Assembly (NCBI RefSeq): GCF_000496735.2
Contig: NZ_AYLO01000082.1
Span: forward strand, 1-48,448
DNA: 48,448 bases
Direction of reading: 5' to 3'
DNA from: Methyloglobulus morosus KoM1
GTDB lineage: Bacteria; Pseudomonadota; Gammaproteobacteria; Methylococcales; Methylomonadaceae
Positions 35,096 through 44,755 of the stretch are shown here, one piece after another. The position numbers and the translations under genes are program-made. How positions within the stretch are numbered: the stretch's first letter is position 1; every line of letters starts with the position of its first letter. Below the pieces are notes generated by a model that ran no database searches, was not told the DNA's origin, and saw only the letters and a program-made list of their open reading frames with translations.

Positions 35096-35840
35096 GATCG
35101 TTAACGGCAGGCGGCTCAATAGAACTGGCTTGTCGCGCTTCAACAATCTTGAGCAGGTGACTAGCTAGAATAATCATTTCGCAGGCTTCTTCTGCGCCTA
35201 ACTGGACTTTTTTATGGCTGTGCGGGTTCTTGTAAGAGCTAATAGCGCCAGCCATCAAGTCAGAAAGCGCAATACGTTCAGCGGCAGGTATTGATTGGTC
35301 TGTGAGCGAACCCGTTGATTCGTCGAACGCCTTGCGGACTAGATCAACACCGTATTCATCAACTTTAAAATTTCCCACACCACGAATGGCGACTTCCAGT
35401 TCCTTGAAGGCTTGAAAAACGGCGGTGGCGTAATCGCCACGCATAAAGGTAGGCCAACAGATCTTAGCGATTGTCGGATGCAACATAGAGCGGGGCAAAA
35501 GGATTGAATTGACGTAAGCAGCAAGCTCGTCACGGTTCTTGATTTTCTTTCCGCGTCGGGTCACAAAATGCCAGCCATTAGTACCGCCTGGGGTTGGGGC
35601 CAGCATCCCTTCGTTGACTAACCAGTTCCAACCTTCAGCCATCGCAAAGCGAATTTGTTCCCTGTCGGCCTGTGCAAAAGGCCCTATTGTCCCCGAATCG
35701 GAGAAACTGGTTGGATGTAGCCGCGATTGGGCGTTAGGCTCAGATGCATTAATAAGCTCCAGCGCTAGCCCAGCCAACTCTTCGGGTTCGAGAGCAAGGA
35801 TCGAAGCAGCGTCAGGTTGCAGATCATAAAGTGTAGGCAT
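35076..35840 (-). CDS. TIGR02391-type protein of unknown function
   Basis: 254 residues, soluble, no signal peptide. The C-terminal 120 residues contain ATAVFQAFKELEVAIRGVG, LVRKAFDESTGSLTD and the LMAGAISSYKNPHSHKKV block characteristic of the TIGR02391 (Ymh-like) family, which is often seen near mobile or defence genes. The N-terminal 110 residues look like a winged-helix-like region (GWNWLVNEGMLAPTPGGTNG, WHFVTRRGKK). No partner nuclease or methylase is adjacent. It overlaps the EVE gene tail to tail, which argues both are established genes. Confidence 0.7.
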   Translation of the reverse strand: MPTLYDLQPDAASILALEPEELAGLALELINASEPNAQSRLHPTSFSDSGTIGPFAQADREQIRFAMAEGWNWLVNEGMLAPTPGGTNGWHFVTRRGKKIKNRDELAAYVNSILLPRSMLHPTIAKICWPTFMRGDYATAVFQAFKELEVAIRGVGNFKVDEYGVDLVRKAFDESTGSLTDQSIPAAERIALSDLMAGAISSYKNPHSHKKVQLGAEEACEMIILASHLLKIVEARQASSIEPPAVNDLIPEPE

Positions 35841-35883
35841 AAATGGTATTCGTCGTCCTAATGATTCGGCCTAGTATAGCCCT

Positions 35884-35927
35884 CGTTTCCGTTCGCCTTT
35901 CCACGGGCTCAACACGAACGGTTTCAA
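35884..35927. repeat. Degenerate copy of an interspersed palindrome
   Basis: CCGTTCG (35889-35895) and CGAACGG (35915-35921) flank ACGGGCTCAACA. Sequence and layout match a decayed version of the palindromic repeat seen intact at 44287-44398. Confidence 0.45.
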
Positions 35928-35993
35928 ACATTATAAGGCCGGATCAATAATATTAAATTTCAATAGATTAATCCTATATCGAACTAGCGGAAA

Positions 35994-37622
35994 TTACGAA
36001 TTTCCAATTCCCCCTTGTGTCAAATGCCCTGGTTCCAAAAGCTTTTGTAGTTCATCCCGACCCAGATCAGTCATCTCAGCCGCCACATCAATAATCGGAC
36101 GGCCTTGTTTATATGCGGCTTTGGCGATTTCGGCGGCTTTGGCATAGCCGATGATAGGGTTGAGTGCAGTCACCAGGATCGGGTTAAGGGCCAATGCTTT
36201 TTGAAGGTTATCTTCGCGCACCGTAAAGCCCGCAATGGCCTTGTCCGCCAGCAACTTGCTGACGTTGGCGATGAGTTCAATGCTTTGCAGGATATTATAG
36301 GCGATCACGGGCAGCATCACATTCAATTGGAAACTACCGGATTGCCCGGCAATGGTGATAGTGGCGTCGTTGCCGATGACTTGCGCGGCGACCATCGCTA
36401 CGGCTTCGGGTATAACCGGATTGACCTTCCCTGGCATGATGCTGCTGCCGGGCTGTAAGGCGGGCAGCTCGATCTCGCCCAATCCTGCCAGCGGACCGCT
36501 GTTCATCCAGCGCAAGTCGTTGGCGATTTTCATTAGGCTGACGGCGATGACTTTCAGTTGCGACGACAATTCCACGATGGCATCTTGACAGCTTAGGCTT
36601 TCAAAAAATGAAGCGTTGGGTTGGAAAGGCAGCTTTGTTTCTTCCGACAACAACACCGCAAACCGTTCGGCAAATTCAGGATGCGCGTTGATGCCCGTAC
36701 CCACCGCCGTACCCCCCTGGGCGAGCTTATGCACCCTGGGCAAGGTCGCTTGAATTCGGTCTATACCATTCCTGATTTGCAACGCCCAAGCGCCCAGTTC
36801 CTGATCCAAGCGTATGGGCATGGCATCCATCAGGTGCGTCCTTCCGGTTTTGGTCACATGATCTAACGAACGCGCCTTTATTTCTATCGCTTCCAAAAGG
36901 TGGTTTAAAGCAGGCAGTAAAGCGCTTTGGCATTCAATCGCGGCACTGACGTGGATGGCGGTAGGAATCACGTCATTACTGCTTTGTCCCCTATTGACAT
37001 CATCGTTGGCACTAATCACAATCCCAGATGAACGGGAGGCCAACGTGGCAATGACCTCATTGACATTCATATTGGTGCTGGTGCCGGAGCCTGTCTGGAA
37101 CACGTCTATCGGAAATTGGTCGTAATACTGCCCATCTATTATCGTTTGGGCCGATTTAATAATGGCGTTACCCGTGTCGGCATTCATTTCGCCTAATGCC
37201 ATATTGACCTTGGCAGCGGTTTTTTTGATAAGCGCGACCGTCTTGATAAAAGCGGGCGGCATGGCAAGGCCGCTGATCGGGAAATTATCAATGGCGCGTT
37301 GCGTTTGCGCGGCGTACAAGGCATCGGCAGGGACTTTCAGCTCGCCCATGCTGTCTTTTTCGATTCGATAGGGTTCAGTCATTGTGTGTTCAATAAAGGT
37401 TAAAACTTGAGTTTTGGTAAACGGCCAGTTAAGGGATTTGTTAGTGCGATTGTGTAATAGCACTGGGATTAAGTCAGCATAACCTGCTTGCCATCGGGTT
37501 TGTTCCGCAATGTCGATCAGCTCAACGGTAATGCCGGTTTCGACAACAAGGCATTCATGCAACAATTCCTCCGCCAGATCGCACAAATGGCAACCGGATG
37601 TCCCCAGCAATAGGTATTTCAT
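35994..37622 (-). CDS. fumC: Glutaredoxin-like (DUF836) domain fused to class II fumarase
   Basis: 542 residues. Residues 1-80 are a glutaredoxin-like domain (MKYLLLGTSGCHLCDLAEEL, CxxC at 11-14; IPVLLHNRT; WPF). Residues 81-542 are a complete class II fumarase starting MTEPYRIEKDSMGELKVPAD, with GRTHLMDAMPIRLDQE and the signature GSSIMPGKVNPVIPE. Fumarase hydrates fumarate to malate in the TCA cycle and this class needs no iron-sulfur cluster. Normally the two are separate proteins. No stop separates them here and the fumarase Met at 37382 has no ribosome site, which supports a true fusion; internal initiation cannot be excluded. A TTG eight codons upstream of 37622 is in frame. Confidence 0.85.
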   Translation of the reverse strand: MKYLLLGTSGCHLCDLAEELLHECLVVETGITVELIDIAEQTRWQAGYADLIPVLLHNRTNKSLNWPFTKTQVLTFIEHTMTEPYRIEKDSMGELKVPADALYAAQTQRAIDNFPISGLAMPPAFIKTVALIKKTAAKVNMALGEMNADTGNAIIKSAQTIIDGQYYDQFPIDVFQTGSGTSTNMNVNEVIATLASRSSGIVISANDDVNRGQSSNDVIPTAIHVSAAIECQSALLPALNHLLEAIEIKARSLDHVTKTGRTHLMDAMPIRLDQELGAWALQIRNGIDRIQATLPRVHKLAQGGTAVGTGINAHPEFAERFAVLLSEETKLPFQPNASFFESLSCQDAIVELSSQLKVIAVSLMKIANDLRWMNSGPLAGLGEIELPALQPGSSIMPGKVNPVIPEAVAMVAAQVIGNDATITIAGQSGSFQLNVMLPVIAYNILQSIELIANVSKLLADKAIAGFTVREDNLQKALALNPILVTALNPIIGYAKAAEIAKAAYKQGRPIIDVAAEMTDLGRDELQKLLEPGHLTQGGIGNS

Positions 37623-37646
37623 TGATGATAGTCGATGGTTTGCCAA

Positions 37647-38074
37647 GATAATCCCAAAGGCATCATTTTACCAGCCTAACCGGTGGCAAGCACGGCGCGA
37701 TTTGCCTGTTAAATTATTTTACCCATAAACTCTAGCGATTTTGAGGCGAATTATCGATTGTCCCGACATGTTTAGCAGGTTTATTTTGCACAACACTTTG
37801 CCCTAACCTATGGGGTAATAGCATCCAGCAAAACGAAAATCTCTTTTCAACTCAATTTGTTGTAAGATAACTCGATCAATCCAAAGAATGATTACGATAA
37901 ATCTAATACATCGTCATCGGTAAACTGAAAACTTAATCCGGCTATCCATGTTTCACAACGAGGCAAGGGTTCCTTTTGGCAACTCCCAACCCATTCGAGC
38001 ATCTAGGCAGCAATTGTATTAACCGCAGCGTCTCTGTTAAAGTTGCCTGAACCGACCAATAAGGTATTTATTCA
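37647..38074. other. Gene-free intergenic stretch
   Basis: About 430 bp between the divergent fumarase fusion and the symporter pair. It must hold both promoters. I see no open frame of note, no long palindrome and no consensus regulator site. An AAGG ribosome site precedes the symporter start at 38075. Confidence 0.5.
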
Positions 38075-39349
38075 ATGACCACTCATACAACACACGACCA
38101 CAGCCACAAACCCAACCGCCAAACCTTGTATGTCGTAATCGGGCTTATATTAGGCGTCATTGTGGGCGAATTGCTTAATTTGTCGCTCGGTGATACAGGG
38201 GACGGTAAGCCTAGCCCAGAACTTAAGCAAATTATCACGGTGTTTACCGTACTGACGGATATTTTCCTGCGCCTGGTCAAGATGATTATCGCGCCCTTGG
38301 TCATATCCACCCTGGTCGTGGGCATGGCCAAGATGGGCGACATAAACACCGTTGGCCGTATCGGCATCAAGGCGTTGTTGTGGTTTTTTTCCGCATCGCT
38401 CATGAGCCTGTTGTTGGGCATGTTGTTGGTGAATGTGCTGGAACCGGGGGCTTCTCTCCATATTCCTTTGCCGACCGTCGGTGCTGAGACCGGACTGCCG
38501 GACGTTAAACCGACACTTAGCACATTTGCCGCCCATATCTTCCCGAAAAGCGTGGTGGAAGCGATGGCAACCAACGAGATTTTACAAATCGTGGTGTTCT
38601 CGGTGTTCTTTGGCGTGGCCTGCGCCTCGCTGGGCGAGCTGGCGCAACCGATGGTCAAACTGCTGGATTCACTGACGCATATCATGCTGAAAGTCACCAG
38701 TTACGTCATGCATTATGCCCCCGTGGCGGTATTCTCTGCCATGGCATCCGTAATCGCGCAGCAAGGCATAGGGGTGTTATTGACTTACGGCAAATTTATC
38801 GGGGAATTCTATTTTGGATTGCTATTGCTATGCACCTTGTTGGGCTGTGTGGCCTTCCTGATTTTAGGGCGCAAACTTTTCTCGCTTATCAGCCATATCC
38901 GCGAACCGATGCTGTTGGCTTTCGGCACGGCCAGCAGCGAAAGTGCATATCCAAAACTATTACAGCAACTGGAACGTTTCGGCTGCGATGAAAAAGTCTG
39001 CGGCTTGGTGTTACCCTTGGGTTATTCGTTCAACCTCGACGGCAGCATGATGTACATGACCTTTGCCGTCCTGTTTATCGCCCAGGCTTATGGAATCCAC
39101 ATGCCGCTTCCCGACCAGCTTTTAATGCTGTTGGTGTTGCTGTTCACCAGTAAAGGCGTGGCGGGTGTGCCACGGGCATCGCTGATTGTGATCTCCGCCA
39201 CCTTGTCGATGTTCAACATCCCCGAGGCCGGGTTATTGTTGTTGCTCGGCATCGACCAAATCCTGGATATGGGACGTAGCGCAACCAACGTATTTGGCAA
39301 CAGCATGGCATCGGCAGTCATTAGCCGATGGGAAAAGGCGTTGCGGTAG
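38075..39349 (+). CDS. Dicarboxylate/amino acid:cation symporter (DAACS), first copy
   Basis: 424 residues of the GltP/DctA family: multiple membrane helices from TLYVVIGLILGVIVGELLNL onward, the re-entrant loop with FGTASSESAYPKLL, and the helix-7 [19 protein letters not shown] motif. Imports C4-dicarboxylates or glutamate/aspartate with protons or sodium. A His-rich N-terminus (TTHTTHDHSHKPN) is unusual. It is immediately followed by a second symporter of the same family. The fumarase fusion is divergent 430 bp upstream, suggesting C4-acid use, but substrate is not readable. Confidence 0.9.
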   Translation: MTTHTTHDHSHKPNRQTLYVVIGLILGVIVGELLNLSLGDTGDGKPSPELKQIITVFTVLTDIFLRLVKMIIAPLVISTLVVGMAKMGDINTVGRIGIKALLWFFSASLMSLLLGMLLVNVLEPGASLHIPLPTVGAETGLPDVKPTLSTFAAHIFPKSVVEAMATNEILQIVVFSVFFGVACASLGELAQPMVKLLDSLTHIMLKVTSYVMHYAPVAVFSAMASVIAQQGIGVLLTYGKFIGEFYFGLLLLCTLLGCVAFLILGRKLFSLISHIREPMLLAFGTASSESAYPKLLQQLERFGCDEKVCGLVLPLGYSFNLDGSMMYMTFAVLFIAQAYGIHMPLPDQLLMLLVLLFTSKGVAGVPRASLIVISATLSMFNIPEAGLLLLLGIDQILDMGRSATNVFGNSMASAVISRWEKALR

Positions 39350-40666
39350 ATGAGTATCCCTTCAGAGCAGATGACTAATTTGATGGGCGACCAAAAACAT
39401 AAACCCAATAAAAAACTCCACCAACATCTCTACATCCAAGTCCTGACCGCCATTAGCCTTGGGATTTTGCTCGGCCATTTCTGCCCAGAGTTGGCCGTTA
39501 ACATGAAACCCCTGGGCGACGGCTTCATTAAGCTCATCAAAATGATGATTGCGCCCATTATTTTCTGCACCGTAGTGACAGGAATTGCCGGGATGCAAGC
39601 TTTGGATAAAGTTGGGCGTGTCGGTGTTAAAGCCCTGATTTATTTTGAAGTGGTGAGTACGCTGGCACTGCTTATCGGCCTGTTGGTTGTGCATAGTATC
39701 CGACCGGGCGTAGGCATGAATGTGGATGCAAGTACGCTCGACACCCAAGGCCTTACGGCTTATACGGATGCGGCAAAAACACAATCGGTGGTCGAGTTCC
39801 TGCTGAATGTCATCCCAACCACCGTGATCGATGCATTTGCCAAGGGTGACATATTGCAGGTATTGCTGTTTTCGCTGCTATTCGGCTTTTCCCTAGCCGC
39901 CATGAAAGACAAAGGGGCGGAAGTGACGAATTTTATCGGCAAAGTTTCACACGCCCTGTTCGGGATCGTGGAGACAATCATGAAGCTCGCCCCCATTGGG
40001 GCTTTCGGAGCGATGGCGTTTACGATAGGCAAATACGGCATTACCTCACTTGCGCCGCTTGCAGCCCTGATGGGCAGTTTTTACCTGACTTGCGGCCTGT
40101 TTATTTTTGGCGTACTAGGTTTGATAGCGCGGTTAACCGGATTTAGCATCTTGCGTTTTATTGCCTACATCAAGGATGAATTGCTAATTGTGCTAGGGAC
40201 TTCATCGTCTGAATCCGTGCTTCCACGCATCATGACCAAGCTGGAACTTTTGGGCTGCTCTAAGTCGGTGGTTGGGTTGGTTATCCCAACTGGCTACTCG
40301 TTCAACCTTGATGGCACGTCTATTTATCTGGCGATGGCGGCTATCTTTGTCGCCCAAGCGACCAATACGCCTTTGTCACTGACGCAAGAATTAACGCTGC
40401 TTGGGGTTTTGTTGTTGACCTCCAAAGGCGCAGCGGGTGTCACAGGCAGCGGCTTTATCACACTTGCCGCCACGCTTTCTACTGTACCGACCATTCCCGT
40501 CGCCGGTCTTGCGCTGATACTCGGCATTGACCGCTTTATGTCAGAAGCCCGTGCCTTGACCAACTTGATCGGAAATGGGGTGGCTACGATAGTCGCCGCG
40601 AAATGGGAAAATGAACTGGACCAACAGCAAATGAATGCCGAACTTAATGCTAAAGCAACGGATTAA
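39350..40666 (+). CDS. Dicarboxylate/amino acid:cation symporter (DctA-like), second copy
   Basis: 438 residues of the same DAACS family and closer in flavour to Dct[41 protein letters not shown] with the serine-rich motif, and [19 protein letters not shown]. The start codon follows the stop of the first copy directly (TAGATG), so the two are coupled; Met codons at residues 8 and 12 are alternatives. The copies are clearly diverged (different loops and lengths), so this is not a recent duplication. A heteromeric or substrate-split pair is possible. Confidence 0.92.
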   Translation: MSIPSEQMTNLMGDQKHKPNKKLHQHLYIQVLTAISLGILLGHFCPELAVNMKPLGDGFIKLIKMMIAPIIFCTVVTGIAGMQALDKVGRVGVKALIYFEVVSTLALLIGLLVVHSIRPGVGMNVDASTLDTQGLTAYTDAAKTQSVVEFLLNVIPTTVIDAFAKGDILQVLLFSLLFGFSLAAMKDKGAEVTNFIGKVSHALFGIVETIMKLAPIGAFGAMAFTIGKYGITSLAPLAALMGSFYLTCGLFIFGVLGLIARLTGFSILRFIAYIKDELLIVLGTSSSESVLPRIMTKLELLGCSKSVVGLVIPTGYSFNLDGTSIYLAMAAIFVAQATNTPLSLTQELTLLGVLLLTSKGAAGVTGSGFITLAATLSTVPTIPVAGLALILGIDRFMSEARALTNLIGNGVATIVAAKWENELDQQQMNAELNAKATD

Positions 40667-40742
40667 AGCTGCAGAACTATGGGAGCATTCTAAAGTTAAC
40701 TGAAAAACCTTTTTTACATTTATGAAGCAAGGCTACTGCCCA

Positions 40743-41018
40743 TTATAGGATTTCAAACGAGCTGAATACGTTTTCATTCGATTCCACTTCGGTGATTTCC
40801 ACTTGATCGACCCGCGCCGTAATCGGGCCTTTGTGGCACCATTGGATAAAAGGTTCCAAGATGCCGACTTCGGCTTGGGCGACAATTTCTACACGTCCAT
40901 CTTCCCTATTTCTGACCGTCCCTTTTACGCCTAAGTCTTGGGCTTTGTTTTTAGTGAAGCGGCGAAAATAAACGCCTTGCACTCGCCCAGAAATTTGGAT
41001 GTTAACGGTGCGGTTCAT
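40743..41018 (-). CDS. acyP: Acylphosphatase
   Basis: 91 residues, hydrolyses acyl-phosphate bonds. Signature motifs [13 protein letters not shown] (phosphate loop with catalytic Arg) and [13 protein letters not shown] (catalytic Asn) are both intact. The start overlaps the end of rlmKL by 17 bp, so it is probably translated from the same transcript. Confidence 0.95.
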   Translation of the reverse strand: MNRTVNIQISGRVQGVYFRRFTKNKAQDLGVKGTVRNREDGRVEIVAQAEVGILEPFIQWCHKGPITARVDQVEITEVESNENVFSSFEIL

Positions 41019-43359
41019 GCTGAATCCTCCAGCAATAATGGATTCTTGGGTTGCGGATAAAGTCTTCCGGTATTGTTTTGGCGGTTATATCCTCAATTGT
41101 AAGCCCAGTCAATGCACCTCTATCTAAGACAAAACGCCGAAAATTGGTGGAAAAATAAAGTACGCCTTGGGATTCAAGCAAGGTAGCCGCTTGCTGGATT
41201 AACGATGCATGATCTTTTTGTATGTCGAAAACGTCGGCCATCCGCTTGGAATTTGAAAAGGTCGGCGGATCCAGAAAAATCAAGTCATATCGCCTAGGAT
41301 AAGCATGTCTCGCTTCAGTTTCCAGCCACTCCAGGCAATCGGCTTGGATGAATTCGTGCTTGCCGCTGGTATTGTTAAGTGCCAGATTGGCCTTTGCCCA
41401 ATCGAGATAAGTGTTGGACATATCGACCGTGGTCGTGGCTTTGGCCCCACCGACTGCGGCATGGACTGTCGCGCTGCCCGTGTAGGCAAAGAGGTTGAGA
41501 AAGCGCTTGCCTTTGGCTTGTTGCTGGATCATCAGCCGGATGGGTCGGTGATCCAAAAATAAGCCCGTGTCCAGGTAATCTTCAAAATTGACCTGTAACT
41601 GACAACCATGTTCTTCGATGACATGAAAATTTCTTTTGTCGGCCAATTTTTGGTATTGATCTGTGCTTTTCTGCTTGCGGCGTATTTTTAGGAATACATG
41701 GTTGGGCAGAACGCCCAATATTTGGGGGATTTCTGCCAGCAGTTCGGCCAAGCGTTGGTTGGCCTTGAACGGATCAATACTTTTGGGGGGATCGTATTCC
41801 TGGACATTGACCCAGGTTTCTTTGCCCCCATTTTTGTTGACGTGATAGAGGTCAATCGCCACGGCATATTCGGGCAGGTCGGCATCATAAATACGGTAAC
41901 AACTCAGGTTATTTTTGTTTTTCCAGGATGCAAGTTTTTTCAAGTTTTTTTGCAGGCGGTTTACAAAGCTCGCCACACCCAGGTCACTCACCTTATCGTC
42001 AACCTTGTCGTCGAGGTTTGCAGCCTCAAGCTTACGCGCCTCAGTTATCGCCTTATAATAAGCGGCATTTTCTGGCTTTGGTTCAAGCACTCCGCTAACT
42101 TTCGTATCTGTTGCAATCTCACCTTGGTTGGCAATGATGGCATCGTTAATTTGGGCCATACGTTCATCCGCAGATTTGGCTTTAGGCACAAAAAAAGCCG
42201 TATCTTCAACCGTCATCCGCAATAATTTACATTCCAATGCACCGTTATAAAAACTGACAGGTTTTTGCGAACGTATGCCCAAACGGAAACCCAATTCGGG
42301 ATTGCTCGTAATCATCGCCGCTTGCCAATGGTTAAAGTGCGCTTTCAAGGTATCGCCAAATTTTTTGTATAACTCAGCGGTTTCCTGCTCATCACCCAGG
42401 CGTTCGCCATAAGGCGGATTGCAAATCAACAACCCAGTTTTCCAACTTAAGGCTGGCGCGGCATCCGCAATTTCACGGCATTCAAGATGGATTTTGCCCT
42501 CTAAACCCGCAGTTGCAATATGTGTATGGGCGGCGTTGATGTTACGGCGGTCCTTATCAAAACCAACTATCATTGGCAATTGCTTTAAGCCTGTCGTTTT
42601 GCGCTGTAAGGCTTCAGACAGCAACGATTTCCAACTAGTTGCATCATGTTTTTTCCATCCGATGAAGCCGTAATAATCCCGCAGCAAGCCGGGGGCATAA
42701 TCGGCGGCAATCATCGCGCCTTCCACCAATAAGGTGCCGGATCCGCACATGGGGTCGATCAACGTGCCACCTTGTTTGGCGATGTCTGACCAACGACTGC
42801 GTATCAACAACGCTGCCGCCAGGTTTTCTTTTATGGGAGCCTTGATGGTGGTATCACGGTAACCACGACGGTGCAGGCTTTCGCCCGACAAATCCAAGCT
42901 GAGCACAGCCGTTTCACCGTTTAAGTTGACATTGATGCGGATGTCGGGCTGTTCCGTGTCGATATTCGGGCGTAAGTGAAATTTTGCCCGCATCTGGTCA
43001 ACGACAGCATCCTTGACCTTTAATGCGCCGAAATGGGTATTGTTAATGGCCTGCGATTTTTTCGCATTGAAGGTCACCGCAAAGCTGCCTTCGGGCCCAA
43101 GATGTTCAAACCAATTGATTTTTTGCACGCCTTGATACAAGTCATCCTGGCTTGTGACCCTGAATGTACTGAGTTGCAGCAAAACCCTATTTGCAATCCT
43201 AGACCACAAACAAACTCGGTAAGCGGTGGCTAAATCACCCTCAAAGAATGCACCGGCAATGGTCGATTTAACTTTTTCTGCACCTAGCGAACGTAGCTCA
43301 TCCGCGAGGATATCTTCCATTGCTTTAGGGGTGGTGGCGAAGAGCGGGTAGTTTGGCAT
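41002..43359 (-). CDS. rlmL: Bifunctional 23S rRNA methyltransferase RlmKL
   Basis: 785-residue fused enzyme making m2G2445 and m7G2069 in 23S rRNA. N-terminal THUMP region (from [20 protein letters not shown]), first SAM-methyltransferase domain with [20 protein letters not shown] and the NPPYGERLG catalytic motif, and second domain with [20 protein letters not shown] and [13 protein letters not shown] charged linker with a short duplicated unit (KVDDKV) precedes [20 protein letters not shown]. Slightly longer than E. coli RlmKL. Weak ribosome site; the start is 10 bp from the terminator of the upstream gene. Confidence 0.95.
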   Translation of the reverse strand: MPNYPLFATTPKAMEDILADELRSLGAEKVKSTIAGAFFEGDLATAYRVCLWSRIANRVLLQLSTFRVTSQDDLYQGVQKINWFEHLGPEGSFAVTFNAKKSQAINNTHFGALKVKDAVVDQMRAKFHLRPNIDTEQPDIRINVNLNGETAVLSLDLSGESLHRRGYRDTTIKAPIKENLAAALLIRSRWSDIAKQGGTLIDPMCGSGTLLVEGAMIAADYAPGLLRDYYGFIGWKKHDATSWKSLLSEALQRKTTGLKQLPMIVGFDKDRRNINAAHTHIATAGLEGKIHLECREIADAAPALSWKTGLLICNPPYGERLGDEQETAELYKKFGDTLKAHFNHWQAAMITSNPELGFRLGIRSQKPVSFYNGALECKLLRMTVEDTAFFVPKAKSADERMAQINDAIIANQGEIATDTKVSGVLEPKPENAAYYKAITEARKLEAANLDDKVDDKVSDLGVASFVNRLQKNLKKLASWKNKNNLSCYRIYDADLPEYAVAIDLYHVNKNGGKETWVNVQEYDPPKSIDPFKANQRLAELLAEIPQILGVLPNHVFLKIRRKQKSTDQYQKLADKRNFHVIEEHGCQLQVNFEDYLDTGLFLDHRPIRLMIQQQAKGKRFLNLFAYTGSATVHAAVGGAKATTTVDMSNTYLDWAKANLALNNTSGKHEFIQADCLEWLETEARHAYPRRYDLIFLDPPTFSNSKRMADVFDIQKDHASLIQQAATLLESQGVLYFSTNFRRFVLDRGALTGLTIEDITAKTIPEDFIRNPRIHYCWRIQHEPHR

Positions 43360-43368
43360 GGTTCAAAT

Positions 43369-43394
43369 GAAAAAGCCTTGCTAGGCAAGGCTTT
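43369..43394 (-). terminator. Terminator of the FKBP gene
   Basis: Perfect 10-bp arms AAAGCCTTGC (43372-43381) and GCAAGGCTTT (43385-43394) with a 3-nt loop. On the minus strand the stem runs into TTTTTC. It separates the FKBP gene from rlmKL and lies within 35 bp of the rlmKL start. Confidence 0.8.
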
Positions 43395-43432
43395 AACAAT
43401 AGCCGTAAAAAGGCAGGTGGTTTTTTCTACTA

Positions 43433-43918
43433 TTATTTATTGATTTTGATTAACTCAACTTCAAAAATCAACGCCTCATTAGGGCCGATTGCGCCGCCAG
43501 CACCATTTTCGCCATAAGCTAACGCGGAAGGGATATAAAATTTGTATTTCGCACCTTCGGTCATTAGTTGTACGCCTTCTGTCCAGCCGGGAATAACGCC
43601 ATTCAATGGGAAGGAGGTGGGTTCGCCACGGCTGTAGGAACTGTCGAACTCCTTGCCATCAATGGATGTGCCTTTGTAATGCACGGTGACATTATCGGTT
43701 GCGGTAGGATTGGTTTTGCCGGTACCTGGAGTCAGCACTTCGTATTGCAAGCCGCTTGCTGTGGTTTTGATATTGGGTTTTTTGGCATTTTCAGCCAGAA
43801 ATTTTTCACCAGCGGCCTTGTTTTCATCGGGTGTACCCGCATTAGCGAACGATAACATGGTAAATCCTATAGCAATGATAAAAAGGACAGAAAGAAATTG
43901 GGTATGAATTTTTTGCAC
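43433..43918 (-). CDS. Exported FKBP-type peptidyl-prolyl isomerase
   Basis: 161 residues. Signal peptide (QFLSVLFIIAIGFTMLSF, cleavage near ANA-GTP), a short helical N-region (EKFLAENAKKPN) and a full FKBP domain: TASGLQYEVLTPGTG, VTVHYKGTSIDGKEFDSSY, VIPGWTEGVQLM, SALAYGENGAGG and LIFEVELIKI. It belongs with FkpA/Mip-like periplasmic folding catalysts, though its N-terminal dimerisation region is much shorter. Followed by a strong terminator; upstream lies the 1.1-kb repeat-rich region. Confidence 0.92.
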   Translation of the reverse strand: MQKIHTQFLSVLFIIAIGFTMLSFANAGTPDENKAAGEKFLAENAKKPNIKTTASGLQYEVLTPGTGKTNPTATDNVTVHYKGTSIDGKEFDSSYSRGEPTSFPLNGVIPGWTEGVQLMTEGAKYKFYIPSALAYGENGAGGAIGPNEALIFEVELIKINK

Positions 43919-44000
43919 TTTATTGACCTCGCGTTAAAAATGAAAAGTCACATTATAAACGTCTATGCTTGTTAAAAAAGGGATTATTTAAGAACCCAAG

Positions 44001-44040
44001 GCAAGTTGATTTCGATCATGGTTCGATAGGCTCACCACAA
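44001..44040. repeat. Partial copy of the interspersed palindrome
   Basis: Contains AAGTTGATTTCGATCATGG and TTCGATAGGCTCACCAC, a single arm of the element whose full form is at 44287-44398. No gene was found between 43919 and 44577. Confidence 0.55.
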
Positions 44041-44286
44041 AAATAATCGGCTATGTGCAAAACAAGGTTGGAATACAGCTTTCGACCCCGTAACCGACGA
44101 TCAAAACTATACCCTGGTTTTCTTAGAGCCCGACATTCAATAATTTCATCAACCAGCTATCATAACGGTACATACAAAAGCAATTTTGACTTTGTGATAG
44201 ACTGCTTTGGTCGATAAGCTGAAAAAATAGGACCGGCCAACAGTAGGCGTTCACTATGGCATCCCGTAGCCGACTGATACAACTAA

Positions 44287-44398
44287 AGGAAACTCTGAAC
44301 AAGTTGATTCCGCTCATGGTTCGACAAGCTCACCACGAACGGAATCAACACGTTACCGTTCGTCCTGAGCCTGTCGAAGGACTTATTCAGAGCTTCCT
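44287..44398. repeat. MITE-like nested palindromic element
   Basis: Outer arms AGGAAACTCTGAA (44287-44299) and TTCAGAGCTTCCT (44386-44398) are inverted repeats with one indel. Inside are arms GATTCCG / CGGAATC and the larger pair GTTCGACAAGCTCACCACG against CGTCCTGAGCCTGTCGAA. No coding capacity. The inner sequence belongs to a palindromic repeat type scattered through many bacterial genomes. A one-armed copy lies at 44001-44040 and a decayed one at 35884-35927. Confidence 0.7.
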
Positions 44399-44596
44399 AA
44401 ACTTAATAAGCAACAATTGAAACCCGACCTTGTTTCAAGACTTACCTGCTTTTTAAACGCCTAGCCACGAAGACTAAAATCACTGTCGTAGGCTGGAAGG
44501 CATAGCCAACTATAATAAATTTGACATTTTTTAAATATATGCATCTAATAGCCCTAAGACTGGTTTAAGAATAAAAGTTAGCGTGAAGAATAACAA

Positions 44597-44670
44597 AAAA
44601 AGCTAAGCCTATCGGAAGGTAGGTACAGAAAGTCGCGGATCCAGAATGATGGAAAGCCGGACTGCCGAGG
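44597..44670 (+). ncRNA. c-di-GMP-I (GEMM)-like riboswitch candidate
   Basis: Stem CCTATC-GGAA-GGTAGG (44608-44623) has the length and GNRA tetraloop of helix P2 of GEMM aptamers and is followed, as in GEMM, by an A-rich junction (ACAGAAAGTCGCGG) and a second helix ending TGGAAAGCCGGACTGCCG, close to the conserved AGCCGGGTTGCCG end. Several usually invariant bases differ (GCAAA near the 5' junction reads GCTAA; CGCAAAGCC reads CAGAAAGTC), so this is a diverged or degenerate member, or a different RNA of similar shape. A terminator follows directly. Confidence 0.45.
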
Positions 44671-44710
44671 GCGACATCGTGAATGTTGCGTAAGGCAGCT
44701 CGGCTTTTTT
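44664..44710 (+). terminator. Terminator overlapping the riboswitch candidate
   Basis: Arms GCCGAG (44664-44669) and CTCGGC (44699-44704), inner arms GCGACAT / ATGTTGC, followed by six T. The 5' arm overlaps the last helix strand of the aptamer candidate, the usual layout of a transcriptional switch. Confidence 0.7.
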
Positions 44711-44755
44711 ATTGCGTGCAGGTTCTTACTCGCCGCAGCACTGGGAGTGAAGACT

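Noticed and set aside
44123-44317. 64-codon minus-strand frame before the MITE-like repeat
   Set aside because: It begins inside the palindromic repeat, lacks a ribosome site and has no family features.
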